The notes beneath the pieces are model-generated. The model made no database searches and was not told the DNA's origin. It saw only the letters and a program-made list of their open reading frames with translations. A stretch of 47,325 nt of DNA from Candidatus Nomurabacteria bacterium RIFCSPHIGHO2_01_FULL_40_20 (GTDB lineage: Bacteria > Patescibacteriota > Minisyncoccia > Phycocordibacterales > UBA9973). Shown piece by piece: positions 7,689 to 15,601 of this stretch (position 1 is its first letter; every line of letters begins with the position of its first letter). The stretch spans positions 4,152 to 51,476 of the forward strand of contig MFTO01000011.1 of the NCBI GenBank assembly GCA_001786835.1, in the 5' to 3' direction. The position numbers and the translations under genes are program-made.

Positions 7689-8294
7689 TTAACGACTATA
7701 AAATTCAAGCACGGCGTTCAAATCTAGGAAAGTCTCTATATTCTTCGGCTTCTCCAACACATGCCCTTCCATTTTTTCTACATCAAAATTAATCCAAGTC
7801 GGAAAATTATAATCTTTCAAACGCAGGGCCAGATTTTCAAAAATTTTCTTTGTCTTTGAACCTTCACGGACTTTTACGACATCTCCTTTACGCACTTCAT
7901 AGGAAGGAATAGTTATTTTATGTTCACCCACTACAAAGTGTCCGTGGGAAACCATTTGTCTAGCGGCTCGTCTGCTTGGCGCCAAACCCATTCGGTAAAC
8001 TGTATTATCAAGACGGGATTCCAAATGTTCGTAAAACTTGTCTGCGGTACCTGCTCCTTTTACTAGGGTCGCCTTTTTAACATAATTTGAGAGCTGACGT
8101 TCAGTAATACCGTAAGAAAAACGAATCTTCTGCTTTTCAATAAGCTGAGTCCCGTATTCTGAGAGAGCCTTTGGGCGCTTACCTCCCACGCCTCCGAATT
8201 TCGGAGAAGAAGTGGAAAACTTTACGGTCTGACATTTGTCATACACTCCGGGACCTAGTCTTTTACAAATTTTGAATTTTGGCTTTGTTTGCAT
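7689..8294 (-). CDS. rpsD: 30S ribosomal protein S4 (uS4)
   Basis: 201 aa. An N-terminal region (KFKICKRLGPGVYDKC) precedes the KQKIRFSYGITERQLSNYVKKA segment and a clear S4 RNA-binding domain: LESRLDNTVYRMGLAPSRRAARQMVSHGHFVV, followed by VRKGDVVKVREGSK. It is an early 16S-binding assembly protein and in E. coli a translational repressor of the alpha operon. Here it lies between rpsK and rpoA, the same order as in E. coli. The N-terminal Cys residues do not form a standard CxxC zinc knuckle. Confidence 0.97.
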   Translation of the reverse strand: MQTKPKFKICKRLGPGVYDKCQTVKFSTSSPKFGGVGGKRPKALSEYGTQLIEKQKIRFSYGITERQLSNYVKKATLVKGAGTADKFYEHLESRLDNTVYRMGLAPSRRAARQMVSHGHFVVGEHKITIPSYEVRKGDVVKVREGSKTKKIFENLALRLKDYNFPTWINFDVEKMEGHVLEKPKNIETFLDLNAVLEFYSR

Positions 8295-8314
8295 ACTTTT
8301 TACTTTATAACTTT

Positions 8315-8767
8315 TTAAACTCTGCGAGGCTTTTTAGCTTTCGGCCCATTATGAGGCACCGGTGTCGCGTCTTTGATTGAAGTAATCTCTATGCCATGCG
8401 CCATGAAAGCTCTGATTGCCGGCTCTCTTCCACTTCCTACTCCTTTGACCACTACGTCTGCATCTTCCACCCCGATTCCTGTTGCCTTGCCACCCACTAT
8501 GTCGCCAACTTTAGACGCTGCAAAGGGTGTTCCCTTTTTTGCTCCTCTAAAACCCAGCGAACCTGCTGAAGACCAAAAAAGAACGTTGCCCATTTTATCT
8601 CCAAAAATAACTTTAGTGTTGTTAAAGGTAGCCTCAATATTCAAAATACCGGAAGTTAATTTCTTCTTTGGTAATTTTAGGGGGGGTGCCTTTGTTTCCT
8701 CGCTTACGGATTTTACCTCTACTGGCGACCCTTCACTTGATTCTTTTGTGACTTTTGTTTTTCCCAT
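8315..8767 (-). CDS. rpsK: 30S ribosomal protein S11 (uS11)
   Basis: 150 aa, about 20 longer than usual because of a charged N-terminal extension (1-35) ahead of the conserved GILNIEATFNNTKVIF. Conserved blocks follow: SSAGSLGFRGAKKGTPFAA, GVGSGREPAIRAF, and the C-terminal DATPVPHNGPKAKKPRRV. The start codon is the final ATG of a palindromic leader element (8763-8836) that is also found before infB; the extension begins inside or just after that element. Independent translational control of rpsK relative to rpsM is therefore possible. Confidence 0.97.
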   Translation of the reverse strand: MGKTKVTKESSEGSPVEVKSVSEETKAPPLKLPKKKLTSGILNIEATFNNTKVIFGDKMGNVLFWSSAGSLGFRGAKKGTPFAASKVGDIVGGKATGIGVEDADVVVKGVGSGREPAIRAFMAHGIEITSIKDATPVPHNGPKAKKPRRV

Positions 8768-8836
8768 CCCGATACTAAAATTTTAATTAATAATTTTTAA
8801 TCTTTATGCCCCGTAATCAAAAATTTAGTACGGGAC
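8763..8836 (-). promoter_or_regulatory. Palindromic start-codon leader element before rpsK (family L, subtype 1)
   Basis: Read on the minus strand it runs from GTCCCGTACTAAATTTTT through TTACGGGGC to TTAAAATTTTAGTATCGGG, directly followed by the rpsK ATG. The 5' arm CCCGTACTAAATTTT can pair with the nearby TTACGGG or with the distal AAAATTTTAGTAT-GGG next to the start codon, so two exclusive hairpins are possible. Close homologue: 27724-27792 before infB. More distant: 25066-25152 and 27180-27263. Confidence 0.75.
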
Positions 8837-8849
8837 AAGTTTTTAATTT

Positions 8850-9230
8850 TTATGTCTTGCTTTCTTTTCTTTTACCGGAAGCCATCGTTTTCCTCACATT
8901 TCCCCGAACAGTGCGAGAATTTGTCTTAGTTCTCTGTCCACGAACCGGAAGACGTTTTGTGTGCCGAATACCGCGAAAGCTTTTAATATCTTTTAATCTT
9001 TTAATATTTCCTGCCACTTCTCTTTTTAAGTTTCCTTCGATGGTTTTTGCTTCTATAATCACCCGGATTTTGTTTTCTTCTTCTTCTGTCAAATCCTTGG
9101 CGCGCTTGCCACGAGCAATCCCCGCCTGGTCCAAAATACGCCTTGCAGATGAAATACCTATTCCATAAAATATCGTCAATCCAATTTCCAACCTTTTTTC
9201 ATTTGGCACTGTTATTCCTAGAATTCTCAT
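8850..9230 (-). CDS. rpsM: 30S ribosomal protein S13 (uS13)
   Basis: 126 aa. It starts MRILGITVPNEKRLEIGLTI and carries the YGIGISSARRILDQAGI helix-two-turns-helix motif, LKRLKDIKSFRGIRHTKRLPVRGQRT and a basic C-terminal tail that reaches the decoding centre. It is two bases downstream of rpmJ and upstream of the leader element before rpsK. Standard bacterial order rpmJ-rpsM-rpsK-rpsD-rpoA-rplQ. Confidence 0.97.
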   Translation of the reverse strand: MRILGITVPNEKRLEIGLTIFYGIGISSARRILDQAGIARGKRAKDLTEEEENKIRVIIEAKTIEGNLKREVAGNIKRLKDIKSFRGIRHTKRLPVRGQRTKTNSRTVRGNVRKTMASGKRKESKT

Positions 9231-9232
9231 GA

Positions 9233-9343
9233 TTATTGTTTTTGTTTATGTTTGGGATTAGAGCAAATAACGCGCAAATGTCTTTGGCGTTTTACCATTT
9301 TACAATTGGCGCAGATTTTTTTAATTGACGCTCTGATTTTCAT
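9233..9343 (-). CDS. rpmJ: 50S ribosomal protein L36 (bL36)
   Basis: This is a 36-codon gene. Translation: [14 protein letters not shown], then [13 protein letters not shown], then SNPKHKQKQ. The zinc-binding set C-x2-C ... C-x4-H is complete (CANC, VIC, NPKH), so this is the zinc-containing form. It sits two bases before rpsM and after infA, its usual place in bacteria. Confidence 0.95.
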   Translation of the reverse strand: MKIRASIKKICANCKMVKRQRHLRVICSNPKHKQKQ

Positions 9344-9460
9344 AATTGATTTATAAATTGATTTTCACATACAAAACAAAAACAAGGAAAAATCCTTATT
9401 TTTCAATGCCTTTTGCCATTTAAAAACCGTAACTACAATAATACACCATTTCCTATAAAA

Positions 9461-9706
9461 TTACAACCTTTTTACTATCCTCCCCTTACCTCCATATGGG
9501 TCGAGCACGACTTCGACCGTATCTCCTATTAAAACTTTAATTCTATGCATCCGCATCTTGCCGGAGAGATAGGCCAAAATTTCTTTTTCACCTTCCCCGA
9601 CATCCTCTTTGGGACTTTGTATTTTTAGTCTAAATAAGGTAGACGGCAGAGCTTCGGTAATTACTCCTTTCACCGTCATAATTTTTTCATTTTTAAAATC
9701 ACTCAT
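9461..9706 (-). CDS. infA: Translation initiation factor IF-1
   Basis: 81 aa, a single OB-fold (S1-like) domain. Diagnostic parts are MTVKGVITEALPSTLFRLKI, ILAYLSGKMRMHRIKVLIGDTVEV and LDPYGGKGRIVKRL. Residues about 32-42 (PKEDVGEGEKE) are slightly longer than in E. coli. IF-1 blocks the A site during initiation together with IF-2 (27790-29292) and IF-3. A well-formed promoter lies 15 bases upstream, making infA the first gene of the rpmJ-to-rpsI operon. The 117-base gap to rpmJ holds no gene. Confidence 0.96.
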   Translation of the reverse strand: MSDFKNEKIMTVKGVITEALPSTLFRLKIQSPKEDVGEGEKEILAYLSGKMRMHRIKVLIGDTVEVVLDPYGGKGRIVKRL

Positions 9707-9720
9707 TTATAAGTTCTATA

Positions 9721-9749
9721 ATTCTAACAAAATAAAAGTCTATCGTCAA
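9721..9749 (-). promoter_or_regulatory. Sigma-70 type promoter of the infA-rpsI operon
   Basis: On the minus strand TTGACG (9744-9749) and TAGAAT (9721-9726) are separated by 17 bases. The predicted start lies about 8 bases before the infA ATG at 9706, giving a very short leader. Confidence 0.75.
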
Positions 9750-9761
9750 ATGTGACATAGA

Positions 9762-11072
9762 TTACTCGGGATAGATCGTAGTTACTTTTACATGTTTTGC
9801 TTTTTCGGGAACAGTCCTCCGCCAAAAAGGTTTTAATGATAAATCTGCAGATTCGATATTAGAGTACTCCAATAACACCTGTTTAAAATCTTTTTTCTTC
9901 TTACCCAGCATATCAACAATTATCTTTTGCTCATCTACTCTGTAGATTATCTTGGTTTTGCCAGAAAGATTAAAATTTATACTTTTTACGTCTTTGGAAG
10001 GAGTCGCGGGATCCAAGAGTTTAAAGTCTAAATTTTTTATATTTAATATGTAAACATCGCTGTCGTCATATTCAGTAATGGAATTTTTCGCAATCAGTTT
10101 TGTAAGTTTATCCTCTTCGAGTAAAAAACCATATAATGTCCCTCTGACTTTTATGGATACAGTGCTACTCCCCTCCTTTTGATCAACAGTCTCTTCGTCA
10201 ATATTTAAAAACACAGCGTCTTTAAAGAGAATGAAACCGGGCGGAATCTGATCAATCGCCTTTTGTAAAAGTTTTGTCTGGAGGGTACTTTGAAGCGAAG
10301 CAAGAGTATTTTCCTTATCTCCTTCTCCAATAACCGGCAGATTGCCTAGTAAACCGCCCGTCATCTCTCCTTTGCTTCTTCCATAAAACTTTTCATACTT
10401 GGGACCGCCCTTGAAGCCAAAGATCTTGAAGTCTAGTGGTCCGCTATTGTACGCCTCGCCCGGCTCTGTCGCATACACACCCACTTCTACGGACCCGGGA
10501 GTGCCATCTCCGCTCCTCCCCGGCACAACAATTCTTTTTTCTGTCTTGTATATTTTTCCATTCGAGCCTTCGAGTCTGGTGTTTATATCAAGTGTCTGAC
10601 TAGCAGAACTGTAATCGTTATAGATAATTACAGTCCCCGAGGCGGGAACGGCCACATCTTTCTTCTCTTGTGCTTCTATATTTTTACTCTCTTCTCCGCT
10701 TATAACCACCAAATCAAAAGGCAGTGGCGCTGTGGTAGAATCGAGCACGGCGGAAAAATCTTCCGCCAAAACGATGTCTTTGGATAAAGGAATGACTGTA
10801 ATTTTCGCTCGAGTAAAGAAAAAAGACAAGGCAAAAAGAAAAAAAATGATTGAGCCCAAAGCCACAAACCAAATCAAATTGCGAGGCTTGTCGGCATCAT
10901 TCCCTTCCAAACCTTGATGCACTATTTCATTTTCAATTTGAGAAAAAGTTTGTGGCTGTTTTTTGGGTTGAATTATTTCTTTCGGGTGGACGGGCTCTGC
11001 AACTTTGCCTTCGCTTGCAAGTTTGTTCGCGCGCTTTATTTTTACCATGTCTTCAAATATTTTTTTTGCCAT
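9762..11072 (-). CDS. Membrane-anchored baseplate-J-like protein
   Basis: 436 aa. A hydrophilic cytoplasmic N-terminus (1-66) is followed by one transmembrane helix (about 67-86, LIWFVALGSIIFFLFALSFF) and a large extracytoplasmic beta-rich region. The outer part contains AKITVIPLSKD, VPASGTVIIYNDYSSASQTL and VPGRSGDGTPGSVEVGVYA, which resemble the baseplate-J-like segment often annotated in CPR surface proteins. It follows a PilM-like gene by 17 bases, so it is probably a PilN/PilO-like inner-membrane partner in a type IV pilus-like or other envelope machine. Partnership is inferred from position and topology. Confidence 0.65.
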   Translation of the reverse strand: MAKKIFEDMVKIKRANKLASEGKVAEPVHPKEIIQPKKQPQTFSQIENEIVHQGLEGNDADKPRNLIWFVALGSIIFFLFALSFFFTRAKITVIPLSKDIVLAEDFSAVLDSTTAPLPFDLVVISGEESKNIEAQEKKDVAVPASGTVIIYNDYSSASQTLDINTRLEGSNGKIYKTEKRIVVPGRSGDGTPGSVEVGVYATEPGEAYNSGPLDFKIFGFKGGPKYEKFYGRSKGEMTGGLLGNLPVIGEGDKENTLASLQSTLQTKLLQKAIDQIPPGFILFKDAVFLNIDEETVDQKEGSSTVSIKVRGTLYGFLLEEDKLTKLIAKNSITEYDDSDVYILNIKNLDFKLLDPATPSKDVKSINFNLSGKTKIIYRVDEQKIIVDMLGKKKKDFKQVLLEYSNIESADLSLKPFWRRTVPEKAKHVKVTTIYPE

Positions 11073-11089
11073 GCTTTAGTCCTTTTATT

Positions 11090-12262
11090 CTAGCGAAGAA
11101 AACGATTGATGTAAATAGAGTCGATAATAACAGCAGGGTCACGAGTTTCTTCTTCTTTGAGAGTTACTATGCCATGAAGAGCTTGCGCGCCCAGAAAAAC
11201 AACCCGGAATTTCGACTCGGTTAGGATGTATTGATTAAACTGTTCGTTCTTTATGGTATCCGAAAAAAATAAAGATAAGTGAGGGTCCACTGTCACAAAT
11301 ACTGTGGAAGGAATAGAAATATCATTGGTCAATTTGCTCAAGAATTCTTGGAAATTTTTCAGCCATTCGTTTTTTGCCAAAGTTATGGCCGGCTCGACTT
11401 TTTTCAAGATTGTTTCTTCCATGTGACCATCTTTATACAAAGAAAGATAAGTTTTTGATTCCTCAAGCGATATATCCAGCTTGTCCGCTATATTTCTTAT
11501 TAGAAAATTACAACCCATCGGAAATGAAATAGATTCACGCAAAACATCTTTTTTTATCATGGAGATATCGGTAACTTCTCCTCCAATATTCACCAGTAAA
11601 AAATTCTCTTGATTGATAAATACGTCTCGCGCTACCGTAAAAGAAGCGATAATAAAAGAAGAAAATTTTATATTTTCGTGACCAAAATGCCTGCCAATCG
11701 CCTTGTTTATCCCGTTCAAGACTTTTTCTTGGGCAAGCGACACGAAAATATTCATCTCTACTTCTTTGACGCTTTGATTGAAGGGATTCGCCGAATCATA
11801 GCCGTTGAGCCGAGTCTTCATATTTTTCAGCTCGATTGGTTTTACTTTATTTTCAGTATGCGCGTACTTTACTCCATATTCTTCTTCAAAAATCTTGACT
11901 TCTTTCTCGATGAGCTCATTGGCAAGTTTTGAGGTGAATAAAAATGAATCTTTTTTTGTGTATTTAATAACTCTTGTCTGAGAAACAAACCAAGGAGAAG
12001 ATAAAACAACAAAGACCCGTCTAGGCGCACCTTTACCCGCAAGACAAATTTTAGAAGAAACCGTTTTAAGCGTCTCCATCGTGTTCCTTAAAAATTTCTC
12101 TACATTTACTTTCTCTTCTAAGATAATTGACTCGCTCACATTCATTATGATTTTTGGAGTGCCGTCTTTCCCCATATAAAAAAGCGCGCCGGAAACTGCG
12201 GAAGAGCCAACGTCAAAAACCAACGCCAATTCCTCCTTTTTCTTCTTAGAGAAAATTCCCAT
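11090..12262 (-). CDS. PilM/FtsA-like actin-fold ATPase
   Basis: 390 aa. The N-terminal ALVFDVGSSAVSGALFYM segment is a phosphate-1 motif of the actin/Hsp70 fold, and the central LLVNIGGEVTDISMI is the matching phosphate-2 motif; an SHS2-like insertion lies between them. FtsA and PilM share this organisation. The gene is paired with a one-helix membrane protein (9762-11072), as pilM is with pilN and pilO, so a PilM-like role on the cytoplasmic side of a pilus assembly complex is favoured. The ATG lies six bases after an extended -10, so the mRNA is probably leaderless. Confidence 0.7.
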   Translation of the reverse strand: MGIFSKKKKEELALVFDVGSSAVSGALFYMGKDGTPKIIMNVSESIILEEKVNVEKFLRNTMETLKTVSSKICLAGKGAPRRVFVVLSSPWFVSQTRVIKYTKKDSFLFTSKLANELIEKEVKIFEEEYGVKYAHTENKVKPIELKNMKTRLNGYDSANPFNQSVKEVEMNIFVSLAQEKVLNGINKAIGRHFGHENIKFSSFIIASFTVARDVFINQENFLLVNIGGEVTDISMIKKDVLRESISFPMGCNFLIRNIADKLDISLEESKTYLSLYKDGHMEETILKKVEPAITLAKNEWLKNFQEFLSKLTNDISIPSTVFVTVDPHLSLFFSDTIKNEQFNQYILTESKFRVVFLGAQALHGIVTLKEEETRDPAVIIDSIYINRFLR

Positions 12263-12268
12263 ATAAGT

Positions 12269-12277
12269 ATTGTATCA
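12269..12277 (-). promoter_or_regulatory. Extended -10 promoter of the PilM-like gene
   Basis: On the minus strand TGATACAAT is an extended -10, ending exactly six bases before the ATG at 12262. No convincing -35 is seen. It lies between the alaS stop and this gene, so the PilM-like pair can be transcribed separately from alaS. Confidence 0.6.
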
Positions 12278-12286
12278 TAAAAGAAA

Positions 12287-13951
12287 CTATGTGAGCACGG
12301 CTTTGATGCGCCGGATGCCAGATGCTACGGCTTCTTCTTTTTGGATTTTGAACACCCCGAGTTCACTAGTGTTTTTCACGTGCGGGCCTCCGCAGAATTC
12401 TTTGGAAATTATGTTGCCGTTTTTGCTTGCCCCGTCCTTGGCGGGGTCTTCAATAAAATACACCGAAACAGTCTCTGGGTATTTGGCGCCAAATTCCATT
12501 TCGGCGCCGAGCTTTTCGGCTTCCGCCAAAGGCATTTCTCTCCGAACCACATCTAGCCCTCGCGAAATTTTGTCGTTGACCCAGTCTTCCACCTTTTTCT
12601 TTTCAACGTCCTCAAGTTTGTGGTCGCAAAGAAAATCTATCCGCAAACGCTCCTCGGTGATATTGCTCCCCCTCTGTTTTATATTTTTATCCACCACCGC
12701 CTGAAGCCCGGCCAAAAGCAAGTGATGCGCGGTGTGAAGTTTTATCGTCTGTGGCTCATGGTTCGCAAGTCCTCCTTTAAACATCCCCGCGCTTGCGGTC
12801 TGCGAGAGTTTTTGATGCTCGGCTAATTTTTTATTAAAATCTTCCACATCAACACTTGTCCCTCGCTCTTTGGCTAGCTCTAGAGTTAACTCTAGAGGGA
12901 AACCATAAGTGGTGAACAAAACAAACGGGTCAGTGCCTTTTTTAAATTCTTTCATACCTTTCTCTAATGTCTCCCGAAATTTATTTTCTTCTTTCTGTAT
13001 TTCTCCCCTGTCATCAAGCGCGTAAACACCCTCATAAATCTTTTTTATTTTTTCAACTTTTTTGGCAAGCGGAGTTTTGGAAAATCTTACTGCCCGCCTG
13101 ATTAAACGCCGGAGCACATAACCGCGCCCGGTATTTGACGGCATTACCCCGTCGGAAATCAAGAAAAGAGATGCTTTCACATGGTCCGCCACAATTCGTT
13201 CTTCGCGAGTTTTTTCACTATTAAAAACATCTGTCTCATAGTTATTTTTTTTATTCTGCACTGTCGCCAGCAGACGTTCAAAACCCATACCGGTATCTAT
13301 GCCCAGAGTGTCTAGTTTTTTAAGTGTCGCAACGCCCTGATCTAACTTTTCTCTAGAACCATCGCAAAAATATTCGTTGAAAACGATATTCCAAATTTCT
13401 ACATCGTCACCATTTGCATTCTTGCAATATATCTCCGTCGTCGGTCCGCAAGGACCCTCGTCCCCAGTCGGCCCCCAAAAAACATCAGCGCCATCTTCGC
13501 GAATATCTTTTATACCTAATTCTTCCCAAATCTTTTTTGACTCCTCGTCTTTCAGCACCACGCCTTCGCCCTTGTAATACGTCACATAGGAAATTTCTAA
13601 ACCCAATTCTTTGGTCATAAATTCATGCGCATATTCTATTGCCTCGCGCCTGCCATATCCGCCAAAAGAAAAATTGCCAAGCATCTCAAGAAAAGTGTGG
13701 TGGGTATCGTCGCCCACTTCGTCAATGTCTCCGGTTCGCACGCACTTCTCTACGCTCACAACATTCTTGGTGCCAAAATCCCGCAAGGCATTTTCCGGTG
13801 CCGTGTAATAGCCCTTAAATTGTTGCATCCCGGCAGTGGTAAACAAAACCGAAATATCCCCCTCCGGCACCAAGGAAGATGAAGGCACGATTTTATGCCC
13901 CTTATCTTTAAAAAACTTTAAAAACTTTTGTCTGACGGTATGTGAATCCAT
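12287..13951 (-). CDS. alaS: Alanyl-tRNA synthetase, short form
   Basis: 554 aa against about 875 in E. coli. The catalytic part is complete: VRQKFLKFFKDKGHKIVPSS, LFTTAGMQQFKGYY, KCVRTGDIDEVGDDTHHTFL, EMLGNFSFGGYG, and NTGRGYVLRRLIRRAVRFSK in the tRNA-recognition region. The editing domain is present, with HTAHHLL and CGGPHV supplying the metal ligands. The DHHA1 and C-Ala regions are missing, a shortening seen in other CPR AlaS proteins. Codons for PLELTLEL fall in a 20-bp palindrome also found at 15-52, yet the protein aligns there without an obvious insertion. It starts four bases after mgtC. Confidence 0.95.
   Translation of the reverse strand: MDSHTVRQKFLKFFKDKGHKIVPSSSLVPEGDISVLFTTAGMQQFKGYYTAPENALRDFGTKNVVSVEKCVRTGDIDEVGDDTHHTFLEMLGNFSFGGYGRREAIEYAHEFMTKELGLEISYVTYYKGEGVVLKDEESKKIWEELGIKDIREDGADVFWGPTGDEGPCGPTTEIYCKNANGDDVEIWNIVFNEYFCDGSREKLDQGVATLKKLDTLGIDTGMGFERLLATVQNKKNNYETDVFNSEKTREERIVADHVKASLFLISDGVMPSNTGRGYVLRRLIRRAVRFSKTPLAKKVEKIKKIYEGVYALDDRGEIQKEENKFRETLEKGMKEFKKGTDPFVLFTTYGFPLELTLELAKERGTSVDVEDFNKKLAEHQKLSQTASAGMFKGGLANHEPQTIKLHTAHHLLLAGLQAVVDKNIKQRGSNITEERLRIDFLCDHKLEDVEKKKVEDWVNDKISRGLDVVRREMPLAEAEKLGAEMEFGAKYPETVSVYFIEDPAKDGASKNGNIISKEFCGGPHVKNTSELGVFKIQKEEAVASGIRRIKAVLT
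12876..12897. repeat. 22-bp palindromic repeat inside alaS, shared with 15-52
   Basis: AGCTCTAGAGTTAACTCTAGAG occurs exactly both here (listed in full only as this site; its core CTCTAGAGTTAA is the repeat unit) and at 17-38. It encodes part of LELTLEL in AlaS. E. coli AlaS has GFP-x-DLT at the same place, so the repeat either arose by sequence exchange without length change or the coding sequence is the source of the palindrome. Confidence 0.7.
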
Positions 13952-13955
13952 CTCA

Positions 13956-14432
13956 TTAATTATCTTCTCCGTTTTGTTTTTTATATAAATTAGATTTTTT
14001 TAGTCCTGCTTCCACAAACCAAAGCGCTACAAAAACAAAAAGAGTCAGAATAGTCGCAATCACAGCTAGGGAATAAAGTCCAAAACCAACTGCAACTCCG
14101 ATCCCAGCGGCCACCCACAAACCTCCGGCGGTAGTGAGTCCAACCGGACGATTGCCTTGAAACATGATAGCTCCAGCACCCAAGAAACCGATGCCAACAA
14201 TTATCTGGGACGCAATTCGGGAAGGATCAAAATTAGAAAACGCTCCATACTCCTCTGCCACAAGCTCAGAGATAGCCACAAAAAGCGCTGCGCCCATTGA
14301 CACTAAAGCATAAGTGCGGATGCCTGCTGTCTTGTGCGCCCACACCCGCTCTATACCCAAAACCACGCCTAAGCCCAGCGCCACAACTAGTTTAAAAATA
14401 ATATCGCTATTTTGTGTTAAAAATTGTGTCAT
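13956..14432 (-). CDS. MgtC/SapB family membrane protein
   Basis: 158 aa from the ATG at 14432. Four hydrophobic segments and the family motifs are present: LGLGVVLGIERVWAHKTAGIRTY, VSMGAALFVAIS, ASQIIVGIGFLGAGAIM and LTTAGGLWVAAGIGVAVG. MgtC/SapB proteins modulate magnesium-limited growth and F-ATPase in pathogens; the role in a CPR cell is unknown. A longer reading frame starts at 14459, but a perfect TATAAT (14439-14444) ends six bases before the ATG at 14432, which favours the shorter, leaderless start and lets mgtC be transcribed from within the end of mnmA. The extracytoplasmic ACT-like C-terminal domain of some members is absent. Confidence 0.85.
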   Translation of the reverse strand: MTQFLTQNSDIIFKLVVALGLGVVLGIERVWAHKTAGIRTYALVSMGAALFVAISELVAEEYGAFSNFDPSRIASQIIVGIGFLGAGAIMFQGNRPVGLTTAGGLWVAAGIGVAVGFGLYSLAVIATILTLFVFVALWFVEAGLKKSNLYKKQNGEDN

Positions 14433-14438
14433 AGAAGT

Positions 14439-14444
14439 ATTATA
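14439..14444 (-). promoter_or_regulatory. -10 box of mgtC, leaderless type
   Basis: TATAAT on the minus strand lies exactly six bases before the ATG at 14432 and overlaps the 3' end of mnmA. No clear -35. Confidence 0.5.
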
Positions 14445-15600
14445 CAACGATACCTCCACCTAAAACAACATCTTTATCATAAAGGACAATAGACTGCCCG
14501 GAAGCGACTAAAACCGATTTTTCAAAAAATACTTTTGCGGAAGACGGTCTTCCGCAGATTACTTGGCAAGATAAAAACTCGCCATGATAGCGAATTTGCG
14601 CAGTATAACCTTTTCCTTCTTTTGGCAAACCCCCAATCCAATTCACATTTTTTATCTGTAAATAAAAATTTGAAAGATTTTTAGCGTCGTGGGTTCCCTG
14701 TCCTTTTTTGTCTCCGAGGGCGAAGGCGCCAAAATCTTTTAAATTTTTATTTTGCGATACATACAAAATATTTTTCTTGATATCTTTACCAATCACATAA
14801 TACGGTTTATCGTTCGGAGTTTTTTTTGTGATAGTAAAACCACGTCGTTCCCCTAAAGTAGAAAATACTACCCCCATATGATGCCCAACAATTTCTTTTG
14901 TTTCAGTAAGTAAAACTTTTCCTTTTTTTTCTTTAATATAGTGTTTCAAAAATTCTTTCAAATCCACTTCACCCAAGAAACAAATCCCTTGGCTATCTTT
15001 TTTCTCTGCTACTGGCAGTTTGTATTTCTTAGCCAAAACGCGAACATCTCTTTTTTTTAAATGCCCTATTGGGAACAAAATTTTGGAGAGTTGTTTTTGA
15101 TTTAAAGTCCAAAGAAAATAACTCTGGTCTTTGGCAGGGTCAAGTCCAGATTTTAGATTAAAGATTTTAGATTTGAGTTTTTTGTTTTTTTGCTTAACTT
15201 TAATCTCTAATCTTTCATCTATTCTCGCGTAGTGCCCAGTCGCCACATAGTCTGCGCCCATAGAAAGCGCTTTTTTAAGAAATGCGCCAAACTTCACTTC
15301 TTTATTGCACATCACATCCGGATTCGGCGTCCGACCAGCTTTGTATTCCGCAATCATATAATCCGCCACCTCTTTTTTGTAAACTTTTTCAAAATCAAAT
15401 GTTAAAAATGGAATGTTCAGATGCGTCGCGACACGCATAGCGTCTAACCGCTCTTCTTCTTCATTACACGGCAAAAAATCCGGATGCCAGGTTCGCATAA
15501 AAACCCCGACTACTTCAAAACCTTGCTTCTTGAGCAAGGTTGCGCTGACAGCAGAGTCTACCCCACCAGAGAGCCCTATAAAAACAATTTTTTTCTTCAT
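14440..15600 (-). CDS. mnmA: tRNA-specific 2-thiouridylase MnmA
   Basis: 386 aa. MnmA adds sulfur to uridine-34 of tRNA-Lys, -Glu and -Gln, taking sulfur from a cysteine desulfurase (one is encoded at 25723-27153). The PP-loop ATP-binding motif GLSGGVDSAVSATLL is at the N-terminus; the catalytic Cys pair lies in PNPDVMCNKEVKFG and DSQGICFLGEVDLKEF. Residues about 284-314 (containing FGAFALGDKKGQGTHDA) are encoded by a 93-bp palindromic element whose core recurs at 5321-5418; 93 bp equals 31 codons, so the frame is kept. The segment falls in the C-terminal beta-barrel domain and has no match in E. coli MnmA that I can recall. Confidence 0.95.
   Translation of the reverse strand: MKKKIVFIGLSGGVDSAVSATLLKKQGFEVVGVFMRTWHPDFLPCNEEEERLDAMRVATHLNIPFLTFDFEKVYKKEVADYMIAEYKAGRTPNPDVMCNKEVKFGAFLKKALSMGADYVATGHYARIDERLEIKVKQKNKKLKSKIFNLKSGLDPAKDQSYFLWTLNQKQLSKILFPIGHLKKRDVRVLAKKYKLPVAEKKDSQGICFLGEVDLKEFLKHYIKEKKGKVLLTETKEIVGHHMGVVFSTLGERRGFTITKKTPNDKPYYVIGKDIKKNILYVSQNKNLKDFGAFALGDKKGQGTHDAKNLSNFYLQIKNVNWIGGLPKEGKGYTAQIRYHGEFLSCQVICGRPSSAKVFFEKSVLVASGQSIVLYDKDVVLGGGIVV
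14660..14752. repeat. 93-bp in-frame palindromic element inside mnmA (family A)
   Basis: The arms AAATAAAAATTT (14660-14671) and AAATTTTTATTT (14741-14752) are exact complements, as are inner arms AAAGATTTT and AAAATCTTT. The core (GCGTCGTGGGT ... CGAAGGCGC) matches the element at 5321-5418, but the arms differ completely while staying self-complementary. It encodes 31 residues of MnmA with no stop codon or frameshift. Confidence 0.88.
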
Positions 15601-15601
15601 T

